Counted from the first letter of the stretch, positions 1-6,523 are shown. The stretch: 10,185 nucleotides of DNA from Nitrospirota bacterium (GCA_016214425.1 JACRON010000054.1:1-10185), one strand, 5' to 3'. The notes: generated from the sequence alone by a model not told the origin. Made by a program: numbers and translations.

Positions 1-26
1 ATTATGGCATCAGGTCTGTCAATATT

Positions 27-1901
27 TTATGAGAAGGCATTTGTGGTAATAACAGGCAGATTCTCTTCAAACTCTTTTGCCTTCGCATCATGCTCAGCAG
101 TCAATAATTCCAACTCATTAAAAAGGATTTCAATCCTGATATTTAAATTATGAATAGCAATTGACAGCCTTGATATGGCCTCGCCGTCCCCTTTTTCAGA
201 GGCCTCCACAAGGGCTTGGCTCTCCTTCTCCACATCCTTTTCCAAAAGCATTATGTTTTTTTCCGCATCAGCAATCCTCTTTTGGAGAGGCAACAGTATC
301 TTTGAACGGCTTTCAGCTATTTGAGCCCTGAGCCGCCGCATCTCCTTCTTGTTAACATTCCTGTTTTGACTGCCATTGCTCTGGCTGCTGCTATTCTCTG
401 CTTCTCTCTCGCTTTCCCATCCTACACGATCTAAAAACTCCTGATAGGTTCCTTCAAACATAGCTGCCTTGCCTCCGTCAAATACAATAAGCCTTGTGGC
501 TATAGCATTTAGCATCAGCTCGCTGTGGGTAACAATAATCACAGCCCCATCAAATGCCTCAATAGCCTCAACAAGTGAATCTATAGAATCCATGTCTAAA
601 TGGTTGGTTGGTTCGTCCAATAAAAGGAGGCTTGCCGGACTGACAAGCAGCTTGCCAAGAAGAACCCTGCTCTTTTCCCCGCCTGAAAGCACTTCTACTT
701 TTTTCAGAGCCTTATCGCCGTCAAACATCATGATGCCGCAGATCCTGCGGGCAGCGCCCCTGCTGCAATCAGGGTGCGTGTCAATTATCTCCTGCTCAAC
801 ACTCTTTTTAAGGTCAAGACGGTTTATATTAGTCTGGCCAAAGTAGGCGCTCTTTAAATTTGGGTGATGATTAACTATCCCGGTCTGCGGCAGGAGTTCG
901 CCTGCTAACATATTTAAAAGTGTTGTCTTCCCCTTTCCATTTTTTCCAATAACAGCGATCCTGTCCTTTTTGCCAACAGATAAGCTTAAGCTGTCAATCA
1001 GCGGCAGGCTATCCTGATTATAAGAATACGATATATCTTCCACATTCATCAGCCATTTGCCGGGGAAAGGCGCTGACTTAAATTCAAAATCAAGGGTTCT
1101 GATCTCAGCAAGCTCTTCTAACTTCCCCTTTTTTTCAAGGGCCTTAATTCTGGACTGAACAGCCTTTGCCTTGGAAGCCTTTGCCCTGAACCGATTTATA
1201 AACTGCTCAGCCTCCTTGTATTTCTTCTCCTCGTTTGTCCGTGTTTTTTCATGTAACTCTTCTTCCTGCAATATCTGCTGATAAAGTTTTTGGGTCGGAC
1301 CGGCTATCTTTCGCATCTTGCATCGATGTATGCCCATGGTGTGGGTTGTTACACTGTCCATAAACTCACGGTCATGCGTAATTATAATCAGCTCATCCTT
1401 CCAATTGCGCAGAAACCGCGTCAGCCATCGCACTGATACAATGTCAAGATAATTGGTTGGCTCATCAAGAAGGAGCAGGTTTGGCTCTGAAACCAGCACC
1501 TTGGCAAGGTTCAGGCGAACCTGATAACCGCCTGAGAATTCATTTGGGTGTCGGTTAAAATCATTCTCAGTAAATCCGAGGCCCATAAGAATGGCTTCAA
1601 CCTTGTAGCTTTCATCAATCCCGTCTTCTGAAACAGGAAGGCTGAGGCACCCTTCTTTTAAAACAGTATCCTCAGTAAAATTGATGTGCTGGGAGAGATG
1701 CCCGATAGTGTAATTATTGGGAACGCTGATAGCGCCGGCATCAGGATGCTCCTCGCCAAGTATCATCCTGAGCAGGGTTGTTTTGCCGTGGCCATTTCTG
1801 CCGACCAAGCCAATCCGTTCGCCGGGATTTATGACAAAGCTCACATTGTCAAAAATTTCCTGACCGCTGTACGATTTTTCTAAACCACTGACCTTAAGCA
1901 T
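27..1901 (-). CDS. ABC-F family ATPase, YheS-like (translation-associated)
   Basis: Soluble tandem ABC protein of 624 aa with no membrane segments, so not a transporter. ABC-F proteins bind the ribosomal E site and act as translation factors, or in some branches protect against antibiotics. First nucleotide-binding domain: Walker A GRNGHGKT (34-41), signature SGGYQ (123-127), Walker B LLLLDEPTNYLD (142-153), H-loop His176. The linker that contacts tRNA (about 210-275) carries FINRFRAKASKAKAVQSRIK, close to the same stretch of YheS. Second domain: GKNGKGKT (319-326), LSGGEKSR (405-412), LLLLDEPTNHLD (425-436), H-loop His459. Both domains keep the catalytic Glu (147, 430). A Ser/Asn-rich spacer (about 500-517) leads to a predicted C-terminal coiled coil (about 518-605). 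The ATG is preceded by GGAGG at a long 12-nt spacing, with GAAG closer. The YheS-like grouping comes from recalled similarity; a resistance role cannot be excluded but nothing points to one. Confidence 0.93.
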   Translation of the reverse strand: MLKVSGLEKSYSGQEIFDNVSFVINPGERIGLVGRNGHGKTTLLRMILGEEHPDAGAISVPNNYTIGHLSQHINFTEDTVLKEGCLSLPVSEDGIDESYKVEAILMGLGFTENDFNRHPNEFSGGYQVRLNLAKVLVSEPNLLLLDEPTNYLDIVSVRWLTRFLRNWKDELIIITHDREFMDSVTTHTMGIHRCKMRKIAGPTQKLYQQILQEEELHEKTRTNEEKKYKEAEQFINRFRAKASKAKAVQSRIKALEKKGKLEELAEIRTLDFEFKSAPFPGKWLMNVEDISYSYNQDSLPLIDSLSLSVGKKDRIAVIGKNGKGKTTLLNMLAGELLPQTGIVNHHPNLKSAYFGQTNINRLDLKKSVEQEIIDTHPDCSRGAARRICGIMMFDGDKALKKVEVLSGGEKSRVLLGKLLVSPASLLLLDEPTNHLDMDSIDSLVEAIEAFDGAVIIVTHSELMLNAIATRLIVFDGGKAAMFEGTYQEFLDRVGWESEREAENSSSQSNGSQNRNVNKKEMRRLRAQIAESRSKILLPLQKRIADAEKNIMLLEKDVEKESQALVEASEKGDGEAISRLSIAIHNLNIRIEILFNELELLTAEHDAKAKEFEENLPVITTNAFS

Positions 1902-1926
1902 TTATCTTCAAATCCTCCATGTATAT

Positions 1927-2061
1927 TTACGATGCAATTATCCTCCTTGCCTTTTTCAAAATCTCCTTTTCATCTTTATCAAGAGAATAGAGAAGAAAGA
2001 ATTGAGGGTAACAGACAAAATCAGCCGCCGCTATGAGCAGTCGGCTGGATTGCAGTGTTAG
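1927..2061 (-). pseudogene. Unassigned open frame, possible 3' remnant of a gene
   Basis: About 41 codons stay open on the minus strand, out of frame with DUF2442, and end at a TAA 25 nt before the ABC-F start codon. The last part (LDKDEKEILKKARRIIAS) looks like an ordinary charged helix. No ATG, and no start with a usable ribosome binding site, is visible, so it is not an intact gene. One reading is the tail of a gene that once preceded the ABC-F gene and lost its front when the DUF2442 module arrived. Chance openness over 41 codons is also possible. The family is not recognised. Confidence 0.25.
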
Positions 2062-2063
2062 GC
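2006..2063 (-). other. attC-like recombination site overlapping the DUF2442 stop codon
   Basis: Read on the minus strand: GCCTAAC (2063-2057, fits the integron R'' box RYYYAAC and contains the DUF2442 TAA stop), a 5-nt spacer, the arm AATCCAGCCG (2051-2042), a 14-nt loop, the arm CGGCTGATT (2027-2019), a 6-nt spacer, then GTTACCC (2012-2006) where GTTRRRY is expected. The arms pair over 9 bp with one bulged base (G2048 on the plus strand), which resembles the extrahelical base of attC bottom strands. The spacers and the 58-nt length fit short attC sites. Against it: two of the four variable R' bases are wrong, and no integrase is in the window. Confidence 0.4.
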
Positions 2064-2303
2064 AAGAATTTTTAGATTTTCATGTAAGAATTCCGGAGCA
2101 ATGTCCGCGCCATTCTCCCAAACGATGGTTTGCAGTATGGGGTCAACTTTAAAAGATTGAAATTTTTTCTTGTCTTTGAGAGAGCCAAATATTTCTCCTT
2201 CTAATTCATTTTCCAAATAGATCTCGCCTTCAATATCGTCGTTAAAACGGACCCATATTACATAATCGTGCAGGTATTTTGCCTCTTTGACATGTAGAAT
2301 CAT
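2058..2303 (-). CDS. DUF2442 domain protein (DUF4160/DUF2442 pair partner)
   Basis: Small 81-aa protein with the DUF2442 layout: an N-terminal strand region (MILHVKEAKYLHDYVIWVRF) and the family's typical C-terminal block TIVWENGADIAPEFLHE (59-75). DUF2442 proteins commonly follow a DUF4160 gene and have been proposed as toxin-antitoxin-like pairs; the biochemical role is not established. The ATG at 2303 is chosen because family homology starts there and GGAG lies 7 nt upstream (2311-2314); the open frame runs 27 codons further but that part is not DUF2442-like. Its partner survives only as a 12-codon stub directly upstream, so this copy is probably an orphan. The TAA stop lies inside an attC-like motif. 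Confidence 0.8.
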   Translation of the reverse strand: MILHVKEAKYLHDYVIWVRFNDDIEGEIYLENELEGEIFGSLKDKKKFQSFKVDPILQTIVWENGADIAPEFLHENLKILA

Positions 2304-2307
2304 AAGT

Positions 2308-2346
2308 TTACTCCAATATCCCAAAGAATCTGCTAATAATCGGCAT
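2308..2346 (-). pseudogene. DUF4160 N-terminal stub (internal deletion)
   Basis: A 12-codon frame, MPIISRFFGILE then TAA, ends 4 nt before the DUF2442 start codon. DUF4160 proteins characteristically begin MPTISxFxGI, and the family is normally encoded immediately upstream of DUF2442, so both sequence and position fit the first ten or so codons of the lost partner. The remaining ~70-80 codons are absent, as after an in-place deletion. The DUF2442 ribosome binding site GGAG overlaps the last codons and stop of the stub, so translating the stub could still affect DUF2442 expression. Confidence 0.6.
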
Positions 2347-2372
2347 AGTTTTTTCTTTTTATGTTCAGTAAA

Positions 2373-2401
2373 ACTATAACACAAAAATCAAGGTTTGTAA
2401 A
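2373..2401 (-). promoter_or_regulatory. Sigma-70-type promoter of the DUF4160 stub/DUF2442 unit
   Basis: On the minus strand, TTTACA (2401-2396, 5 of 6 to consensus) and TATAGT (2378-2373, 5 of 6) are separated by exactly 17 bp. The expected start site lies about 20 nt before the DUF4160 stub ATG. Position, strand and spacing all suit this gene unit. Confidence 0.6.
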
Positions 2402-2481
2402 CCCGAAGATTTTCTGGTCCTTCATAAGGCGGAAAGGGTCAATGGACAAACTATATCATCAATGACCTTAATCCTGCAGGT

Positions 2482-3363
2482 CTACACATTACACAGCCCC
2501 AGCTTTCCACTAATATGTTTTATTTTTTTCCTAAGCCCCTTATCCTTATTTAATATTAGTCCAAACCTGCAACTTGTCTGAGATACAGCAGATTCTCCTA
2601 TATTAAAGTAATCCCCTATTTCCTTCAGTGTCCTTCCACTATATCTGTGACAAAGATATATAGCAGCCTTCCTTGACAACACTGAATCCCCTCTAAATAT
2701 AGAATTAACCTCTTTGATAATCTCTGCTATTGAAGCCCTTCTTAACTCTCTTAAGGCAGGCAGATTGCGGTCAACCTTTTTATTAGTTAAATGTTTGTCG
2801 CTTATCTCCTTAACAAAATTAATCCCTCCCAGAATGGTTGAAGCTATTGTATCTTTTAATGGATTGTCATATTCTACATCAACTAAGGCATTTACAAATT
2901 CACGGTATTTCTCCTGCGCTATGGATCTCCCCCTGCTAAAATAGCTTAAAATAAAATCTACCTTTAGCCATTCAGGCGGTTTCTTCCCATTATAATATTG
3001 ATAACTTGACCAGCGGTATGCCCCCGGCCTTTTTACAATACCCACCCTCACAGGATTTAAATGGATGTAGCGGGAAAGCTCTCCTGCATATTCATCAGCA
3101 TCTATAATTATTGCCTTATACCGCCCCTGAAAAAGGTGTCCAGACCTCTGTCTTTTTATATTAAAATAAGTTGTATATGCGCCGTTTATATGCCTCATTA
3201 TCTGTGAAAGGTTCCCTTCTGGTGTTTCTAATAAAAGGTGATAATGATTACTCATAAGGCAATATACATGTATTACTGCTCCATAACGTTCTGTGGCGCT
3301 TTCTAAATAAGAAAGAAACCTCTCTCGCTCAACAATTATATCTTTTGTGAAGCCTCTTGTCAA
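2482..3363 (-). CDS. REP-associated Y1/HUH transposase with DnaA-like C-terminus, 5'-truncated
   Basis: Member of the RAYT branch of IS200/IS605-type single-strand transposases. Visible: the metal-binding HUH motif NHYHLLL (His40, His42), the family block GHLFQGRYKA (75-84), and SRYIHLNPVR (97-106) with Tyr99 as the candidate catalytic tyrosine. A C-terminal helix-turn-helix region (about 205-265, YSGRTLKEIGDYFNIGESAVSQ-like) resembles the DnaA C-terminal DNA-binding domain seen in longer RAYTs. The usual N-terminal strand (MxRxxRIEYxGAxYHVTxRGN) is missing. The frame can only begin at TTG 3363, with no ribosome binding site, and a stop plus the CTAT microsatellite lies directly upstream. The core is intact, but this copy is probably inactive unless an unseen start exists. 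Confidence 0.85.
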   Translation of the reverse strand: MTRGFTKDIIVERERFLSYLESATERYGAVIHVYCLMSNHYHLLLETPEGNLSQIMRHINGAYTTYFNIKRQRSGHLFQGRYKAIIIDADEYAGELSRYIHLNPVRVGIVKRPGAYRWSSYQYYNGKKPPEWLKVDFILSYFSRGRSIAQEKYREFVNALVDVEYDNPLKDTIASTILGGINFVKEISDKHLTNKKVDRNLPALRELRRASIAEIIKEVNSIFRGDSVLSRKAAIYLCHRYSGRTLKEIGDYFNIGESAVSQTSCRFGLILNKDKGLRKKIKHISGKLGLCNV

Positions 3364-3377
3364 GAGTGTAGACGCGA

Positions 3378-3419
3378 CCCTATCTATCCCTATCTATCCT
3401 ATCTATCTATCCTATCCTA
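3378..3419. repeat. CTAT/CCTAT microsatellite at a double gene truncation
   Basis: About 42 bp built of CTAT units interrupted by CC or CCC, giving 4- and 5-nt steps. It fills most of the space between the broken 5' end of the transposase (minus) and the broken 5' end of the higB-like toxin (plus). On the minus strand it reads as GATA/GGATA units that create TAG stops in the frames leading to the transposase. Unit length is not a multiple of 3, so slippage would shift frames, but no start codon upstream could use it. Confidence 0.8.
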
Positions 3420-3429
3420 CTAAAATTCA

Positions 3430-3666
3430 ATGGGAGGCCATAATACACCCTTTCCGTACTCAAGCCAGATTCAAGGAAGACTCAGAGAACTTAGAACTCA
3501 ACTTGGGAAAGAAAAGATACGGCTGCTATATTATGCGGCGTCAGATAGGGCATATGTGATATTGCATGGATTTATTAAGCGCACATCAAAGGCTCCAGAA
3601 GATGCTGTTCGCATAGCATTAAATCGCATGGAAGATCATGAAGAGAGATTGAGGAGGACAAAATAA
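3430..3666 (+). CDS. higB: HigB/RelE-type toxin, N-terminally truncated
   Basis: Seventy-eight codons matching the C-terminal two-thirds of phage-derived Gp49/HigB-like toxins: GGHNTPFPYSSQIQG, then LRELR, IRLLYYAASDRAYVILHGFIKRT (strands 3-4 of the RelE fold) and a basic C-terminal helix. Full-length relatives are about 110-120 aa; some 40-45 N-terminal residues are missing. Homology starts at or next to the ATG at 3430, an in-frame stop (TAA 3421-3423) lies two codons upstream, and the CTAT repeat lies just before that. There is no Shine-Dalgarno sequence at this ATG. HigB toxins cleave mRNA on the ribosome; without helices 1-2 this one is probably inactive. It abuts the antitoxin gene with no gap (TAA 3664-3666, ATG 3667), the usual toxin-first order. 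Confidence 0.75.
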   Translation: MGGHNTPFPYSSQIQGRLRELRTQLGKEKIRLLYYAASDRAYVILHGFIKRTSKAPEDAVRIALNRMEDHEERLRRTK

Positions 3667-3981
3667 ATGGCAAAAAAACCTTCAAACTGGAAGCAGTGGA
3701 AAAATAAACAACTTAAAGACCCTGAAATCCGCAAGGCTTATGAAGATGCAAAAATTGAAATGGATATTGGCATTGCCTTGGCTGAAATTAGAAAAAAGAG
3801 AAAGCTCACCCAAACTCAAGTGGCTGCAATTTTAGGAACTAGTGATGCCCAGATAATAAGGCTGGAAAAGGGGATGGCTAATCCCACATTGCGGACTTTA
3901 CGAAAAATTGCGAATGCCCTTGGCCTCAGGCTTGAAATAAGGCTTGTGCCAGAAGGACGCTTATTAAGAAAAGCAGGTTAA
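3667..3981 (+). CDS. higA: HigA-like antitoxin, XRE-family helix-turn-helix protein
   Basis: Complete 104-aa DNA-binding antitoxin. The N-terminal segment (QLKDPEIRKAYEDAKIEMD, 15-33) is the usual lead-in of HigA proteins encoded after Gp49-type toxins. The Cro/C1 helix-turn-helix spans about 36-90 (LTQTQVAAILGTSDAQIIRLEKG). A short tail (LRLEIRLVPEGRLL) follows. GGAGG at 3653-3657, inside the toxin gene, is 9 nt before the ATG, so translation is coupled to the toxin frame. HigA normally neutralises HigB and represses the pair's promoter. Here the toxin front and presumably the promoter are gone, leaving the antitoxin as a likely orphan, expressed only by read-through if at all. Confidence 0.88.
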   Translation: MAKKPSNWKQWKNKQLKDPEIRKAYEDAKIEMDIGIALAEIRKKRKLTQTQVAAILGTSDAQIIRLEKGMANPTLRTLRKIANALGLRLEIRLVPEGRLLRKAG

Positions 3982-3984
3982 ATT

Positions 3985-4007
3985 CCCTGCAAATCCCCCT
4001 GGCAGGG
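3985..4007 (+). terminator. GC-rich hairpin after higA, no U-tract
   Basis: CCCTGC (3985-3990) pairs with GCAGGG (4002-4007); an alternative CCCCT/AGGGG pairing (3996-4000/4004-4008) shares the region. It begins 4 nt after the higA stop, where a terminator is expected, but the downstream bases are not a run of T, so termination would be weak or Rho-assisted. Confidence 0.35.
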
Positions 4008-4008
4008 G

Positions 4009-4291
4009 CGCTGGTGTCTTGATATTTTCTGGCGGTTCTGTAACGATGTCTCCTGAGCGTTAAGCAAAATGCAATGTATGTAACAACGTCCCTAAAGTCC
4101 TCCTAAAATGCCCTGCCCACCATAGTATAGTGAACCTGTATGTGGTCTGCAATCCCTTTTTATTGCGGTTTAATATTTTCTATATTCCAAGACACGGCAT
4201 CTGATTTTTGTTAAATGGGCGGCCATCTTTTTTGTGAGGTCAGAGGTTAAAGTGGTAATAGAAAGAATGAGAGCAAATGTCAATAGGCAAG
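4009..4291. other. Convergent intergenic gap, nothing recognised
   Basis: The higBA remnant and the radical SAM gene converge on this stretch. Both strands contain open stretches of some 30-35 codons without start signals, and no RNA gene, repeat copy or domain is recognised. No clear terminator is seen after the radical SAM stop codon either. Confidence 0.5.
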
Positions 4292-5881
4292 TCAGACCCT
4301 CTTATCTGCCTCCTCTTGTGCTTCTCCCTCCATCTGCTTCAGTCTGTCTTTTATCTTAATGTCAACCTCTTTTTCCAAATCAATCCACAGTTTCGGATTT
4401 TTTTCTAGAATCCTCAACATGTATTCGAAAATAAGATGATATTTCTTACGCGTGAATTTGCAAAAGTTGACGCGTGTACTTATCCAAGCAGCCTTTCCAT
4501 CATGCAATTTCTCATAGCACAGATCACAAACTCTCTGTACAAAGCAAGATTGACACTCTGGCCACTTATATAGCTGAGAGTGCAAATTCCATATCTTATC
4601 GAAATGCCAAATTCCTTTATTAACGTTACCTATTATAAAAGAGGTTGCTTTGTGACAGATCGTGATATCGCCATTAGGATGAACAGCCCCTTCCTGATAG
4701 CCCATTAGGCATCCTTTCCTGAAAGGGACATTATCGGAGTCGCAAAGATAAAATTTATTTACAGATTGTACTTCAGTAAATTCGTTGAAAGTGTGATAAA
4801 AGAATGTCTTTTGTCTGAAATTCAGTATTCTGAGAAGCTCTGATAGCTTTTTTACTCCGCTCAAGCTCAGCAATCTCTGACCAATTCTGTGGAGTTGATC
4901 AAAATAATCCGAATCCCGCTCCAGATCATAATGTGGTTCCTTGATCAACATGGTCAGATTACCTTCCTCTTCAAGAATCTTGATGAGTGGGTGATTAAAG
5001 AAGTTATCATCCTCAAGTTCGAGAGTCTCCATCGTTATAACGCTTTTTACTTGTACGCATTTCCGGAAATAGTCAGGAGCATGATTATAGATTTTTTGGA
5101 GGTTACTAATAACTAAATTGAAACTACCTCGGTTAATAGTCCTGAAGCGGCGATCGCGGTCATGAATTTCTATTTTACCATCAATGCTAAACTGTAGCAG
5201 AACTTTATGTTCCAATAGAAAATCGAGGATTTTATCATTCAAAATTGAGCCATTAGATGCAATTGTGATAATAATTGGCGGTCCATCTGGGCCAATCCGA
5301 GACTTAGCATATGCGACGGTTTGCCTGATCAAGTCAAAAGCCAACAAGGGCTCTCCACCGAAGAAATCGAGTCTTATCTTTTCAGATTGCCCTGAATGTG
5401 TTATCAAAAAATCTACCATATTTTGCGCTGTTTTCCAAGTCATAGAGGTCTGGGAAAGTTTTTGATATCGACTATATTGTCCCCCATATATACAGTAAGA
5501 ACATGACAGATTACATTGTGTTGTAACATACACGGTAAATCCGGAAAGTTTATTGGAAAGAGTGTGCTTGAAATAAGATTGGTCATATCGGGAATCACGG
5601 TTAAAATGAGAGCTGATTAAATAACCTTTTCTTTGAAACTTTTTGACCTCTCGAAGAGAGTCACGTATCTCGCTTTTAGAATATTGGGGTAGAATTGAAA
5701 ACAAGTCGTCAGTATTTAGTTTTTTTTCGCGCAGTTTCCCCAGTATGGCAAAGACTACCGGATCAACCTCTATAAAGATGACATTCTTAGCATCAAACAC
5801 ATAATATTCTTTTTCAGTCGCGTATAATTCTATAGTGAGGTTCTTAAATCCCACTTCAGTTTGATGTAAGCTATCATCCAT
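4292..5881 (-). CDS. Radical SAM/SPASM peptide maturase with PqqD-like N-terminal domain
   Basis: A 529-aa enzyme. Residues about 15-92 look like a PqqD-like recognition domain for a precursor peptide (YYVFDAKNVIFIEVDPVVFAI, then SKSEIRDSLREVKKFQRKGYL), as in SCIFF-type and QhpD maturases. The radical SAM core starts at about 115 with CNLSCSYC (Cys123, 127, 130 bind the SAM-cleaving 4Fe-4S cluster), GGEP (175-178) and FSIDG (231-235). The SPASM domain has GCLMG (Cys391), GDITICHK (Cys409), CQSCFVQRVCDLC (Cys443, 446, 452, 455) and NFC (Cys474), enough ligands for two auxiliary clusters. A charged tail follows. Enzymes of this layout install thioether or carbon-carbon crosslinks in ribosomal peptides. 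The ATG at 5881 has only a weak purine-rich upstream stretch. The likely substrate is the small Cys-containing protein encoded upstream on the same strand. Radical SAM/SPASM is certain; the product chemistry is inferred. Confidence 0.9.
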   Translation of the reverse strand: MDDSLHQTEVGFKNLTIELYATEKEYYVFDAKNVIFIEVDPVVFAILGKLREKKLNTDDLFSILPQYSKSEIRDSLREVKKFQRKGYLISSHFNRDSRYDQSYFKHTLSNKLSGFTVYVTTQCNLSCSYCIYGGQYSRYQKLSQTSMTWKTAQNMVDFLITHSGQSEKIRLDFFGGEPLLAFDLIRQTVAYAKSRIGPDGPPIIITIASNGSILNDKILDFLLEHKVLLQFSIDGKIEIHDRDRRFRTINRGSFNLVISNLQKIYNHAPDYFRKCVQVKSVITMETLELEDDNFFNHPLIKILEEEGNLTMLIKEPHYDLERDSDYFDQLHRIGQRLLSLSGVKKLSELLRILNFRQKTFFYHTFNEFTEVQSVNKFYLCDSDNVPFRKGCLMGYQEGAVHPNGDITICHKATSFIIGNVNKGIWHFDKIWNLHSQLYKWPECQSCFVQRVCDLCYEKLHDGKAAWISTRVNFCKFTRKKYHLIFEYMLRILEKNPKLWIDLEKEVDIKIKDRLKQMEGEAQEEADKRV

Positions 5882-5922
5882 TGGCTTTTCTGAAATCCAC
5901 TATACAGTTCCATTTCTGCTTC

Positions 5923-5947
5923 AAAACATCATTAATATTGATGTTTT
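5923..5947. promoter_or_regulatory. 9-bp dyad upstream of the radical SAM gene
   Basis: AAAACATCA (5923-5931) and TGATGTTTT (5939-5947) form a perfect inverted repeat with a 7-nt AT spacer, 41 nt before the maturase start codon. A perfect TATAAT (5962-5957, minus strand) lies just upstream, but no good -35 box accompanies it. It may be an operator or an mRNA hairpin. Confidence 0.35.
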
Positions 5948-6010
5948 TAGGAGATTATTATATCGGATAATATTATTTGCGTTTGTGATAATACTTTAGT
6001 AGGAAAATGT

Positions 6011-6045
6011 AACGGCTCCAATATGATACTTGTTTTGGAGCCGTT
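6011..6045 (-). terminator. Terminator-like hairpin between small peptide gene and maturase
   Basis: AACGGCTCCAA (6011-6021) and TTGGAGCCGTT (6035-6045) give an 11-bp perfect stem with a 13-nt loop. Transcribed leftward it is followed by ACATTTTCC, a short imperfect U-tract, so it may act as a partial terminator after the peptide gene. It sits 84 nt after the peptide stop and 130 nt before the maturase start, where attenuators separate precursor from enzyme in several RiPP operons. A + strand role is also possible (CCTTATTTATT follows). Confidence 0.55.
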
Positions 6046-6128
6046 CCTTATTTATTATAGATTATTTACTAAGAATAATAGTTTGGCTAAAATCTTGACA
6101 GCAGCATAATCCTGATTCAGTCTTCCTA

Positions 6129-6350
6129 TTAGACCGTATCTGGATCTGGCTTATAGCCCTTGCAATAGACAATTAATCTATCCCACTGGGAGGGGTGAAT
6201 TATTAATACTTTACAATCATCACCTTTTCCTCCACATGAATCTATCCTCATCTTGCTTAAACGGAGCTGTAGCTTTTTCGTTAGATTTTTGCTGAGGGCT
6301 TTGAACTTAATCCTTATTTTTGGCGCTTTACTTGTTTTTTTCTCAACCAT
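6129..6350 (-). CDS. Small basic Cys-containing protein, candidate RiPP precursor
   Basis: A 73-aa protein of no recognised family. Residues 1-37 are very rich in Lys/Arg without Cys or a hydrophobic signal segment. Residues 38-73 hold all three Cys (39, 46, 63), a Gly/Asp stretch SCGGKGDDC and an aromatic/Asp-rich end (PSQWDRLIVYCKGYKPDPDTV-like). It starts at an ATG with a perfect AAGGAGG (6363-6357) six bases upstream, by far the strongest ribosome binding site near this locus, and ends in tandem stops (TAA TAG). It lies upstream of the radical SAM/SPASM gene on the same strand with a terminator-like hairpin between. A leader-then-core reading with Cys-to-Asp/other thioethers would suit a ranthipeptide-like product; that is inference. 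It could also be an unrelated small protein. Confidence 0.65.
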   Translation of the reverse strand: MVEKKTSKAPKIRIKFKALSKNLTKKLQLRLSKMRIDSCGGKGDDCKVLIIHPSQWDRLIVYCKGYKPDPDTV

Positions 6351-6356
6351 GTTTTT

Positions 6357-6363
6357 CCTCCTT
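6357..6363 (-). promoter_or_regulatory. Perfect Shine-Dalgarno of the small peptide gene
   Basis: AAGGAGG read on the minus strand, 6 nt before the ATG at 6350. It supports the 73-codon frame as a real, strongly translated gene. Confidence 0.8.
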
Positions 6364-6377
6364 TTTTAGAAATTTAT

Positions 6378-6394
6378 GGCTCTATAATAGAGCC
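6378..6394. promoter_or_regulatory. 7-bp palindrome in the peptide gene leader
   Basis: GGCTCTA (6378-6384) and TAGAGCC (6388-6394) with a 3-nt loop, 14 nt upstream of the Shine-Dalgarno. It could be an operator or a 5'-UTR hairpin. No downstream U-tract makes it a terminator. Confidence 0.35.
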
Positions 6395-6523
6395 TACGAT
6401 TCTTTAATCTCGCTGGTTAAATTATGTTTCACCTGACATAAATAAAAAAATACTGTGTGGAGCATAGACTCATTTCTTTGCTTTTCTCCTAACATTGCAC
6501 CTACTTATGACTGAAGATGCAAT

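Noticed and set aside
469..846. 125-codon plus-strand frame
   Set aside because: It is the antisense shadow of the ABC-F gene with no family-like sequence.
27..1901. ABC protein as the exporter of the candidate RiPP
   Set aside because: It has two ATPase domains, a YheS-like tRNA-contact linker and a coiled coil but no membrane segments, so it is an ABC-F translation-type protein and not a transporter.
3378..3419. CRISPR array
   Set aside because: Units are 4-5 nt without spacers, so this is a microsatellite.
3347..3559. 70-codon plus-strand frame through the CTAT repeat
   Set aside because: It overlaps the toxin frame, which has clear homology, and its content comes from the microsatellite and an out-of-frame reading.
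4024..4190. Open stretches of 30-35 codons on both strands
   Set aside because: No start codon with a ribosome site and no recognisable family; length is within chance.
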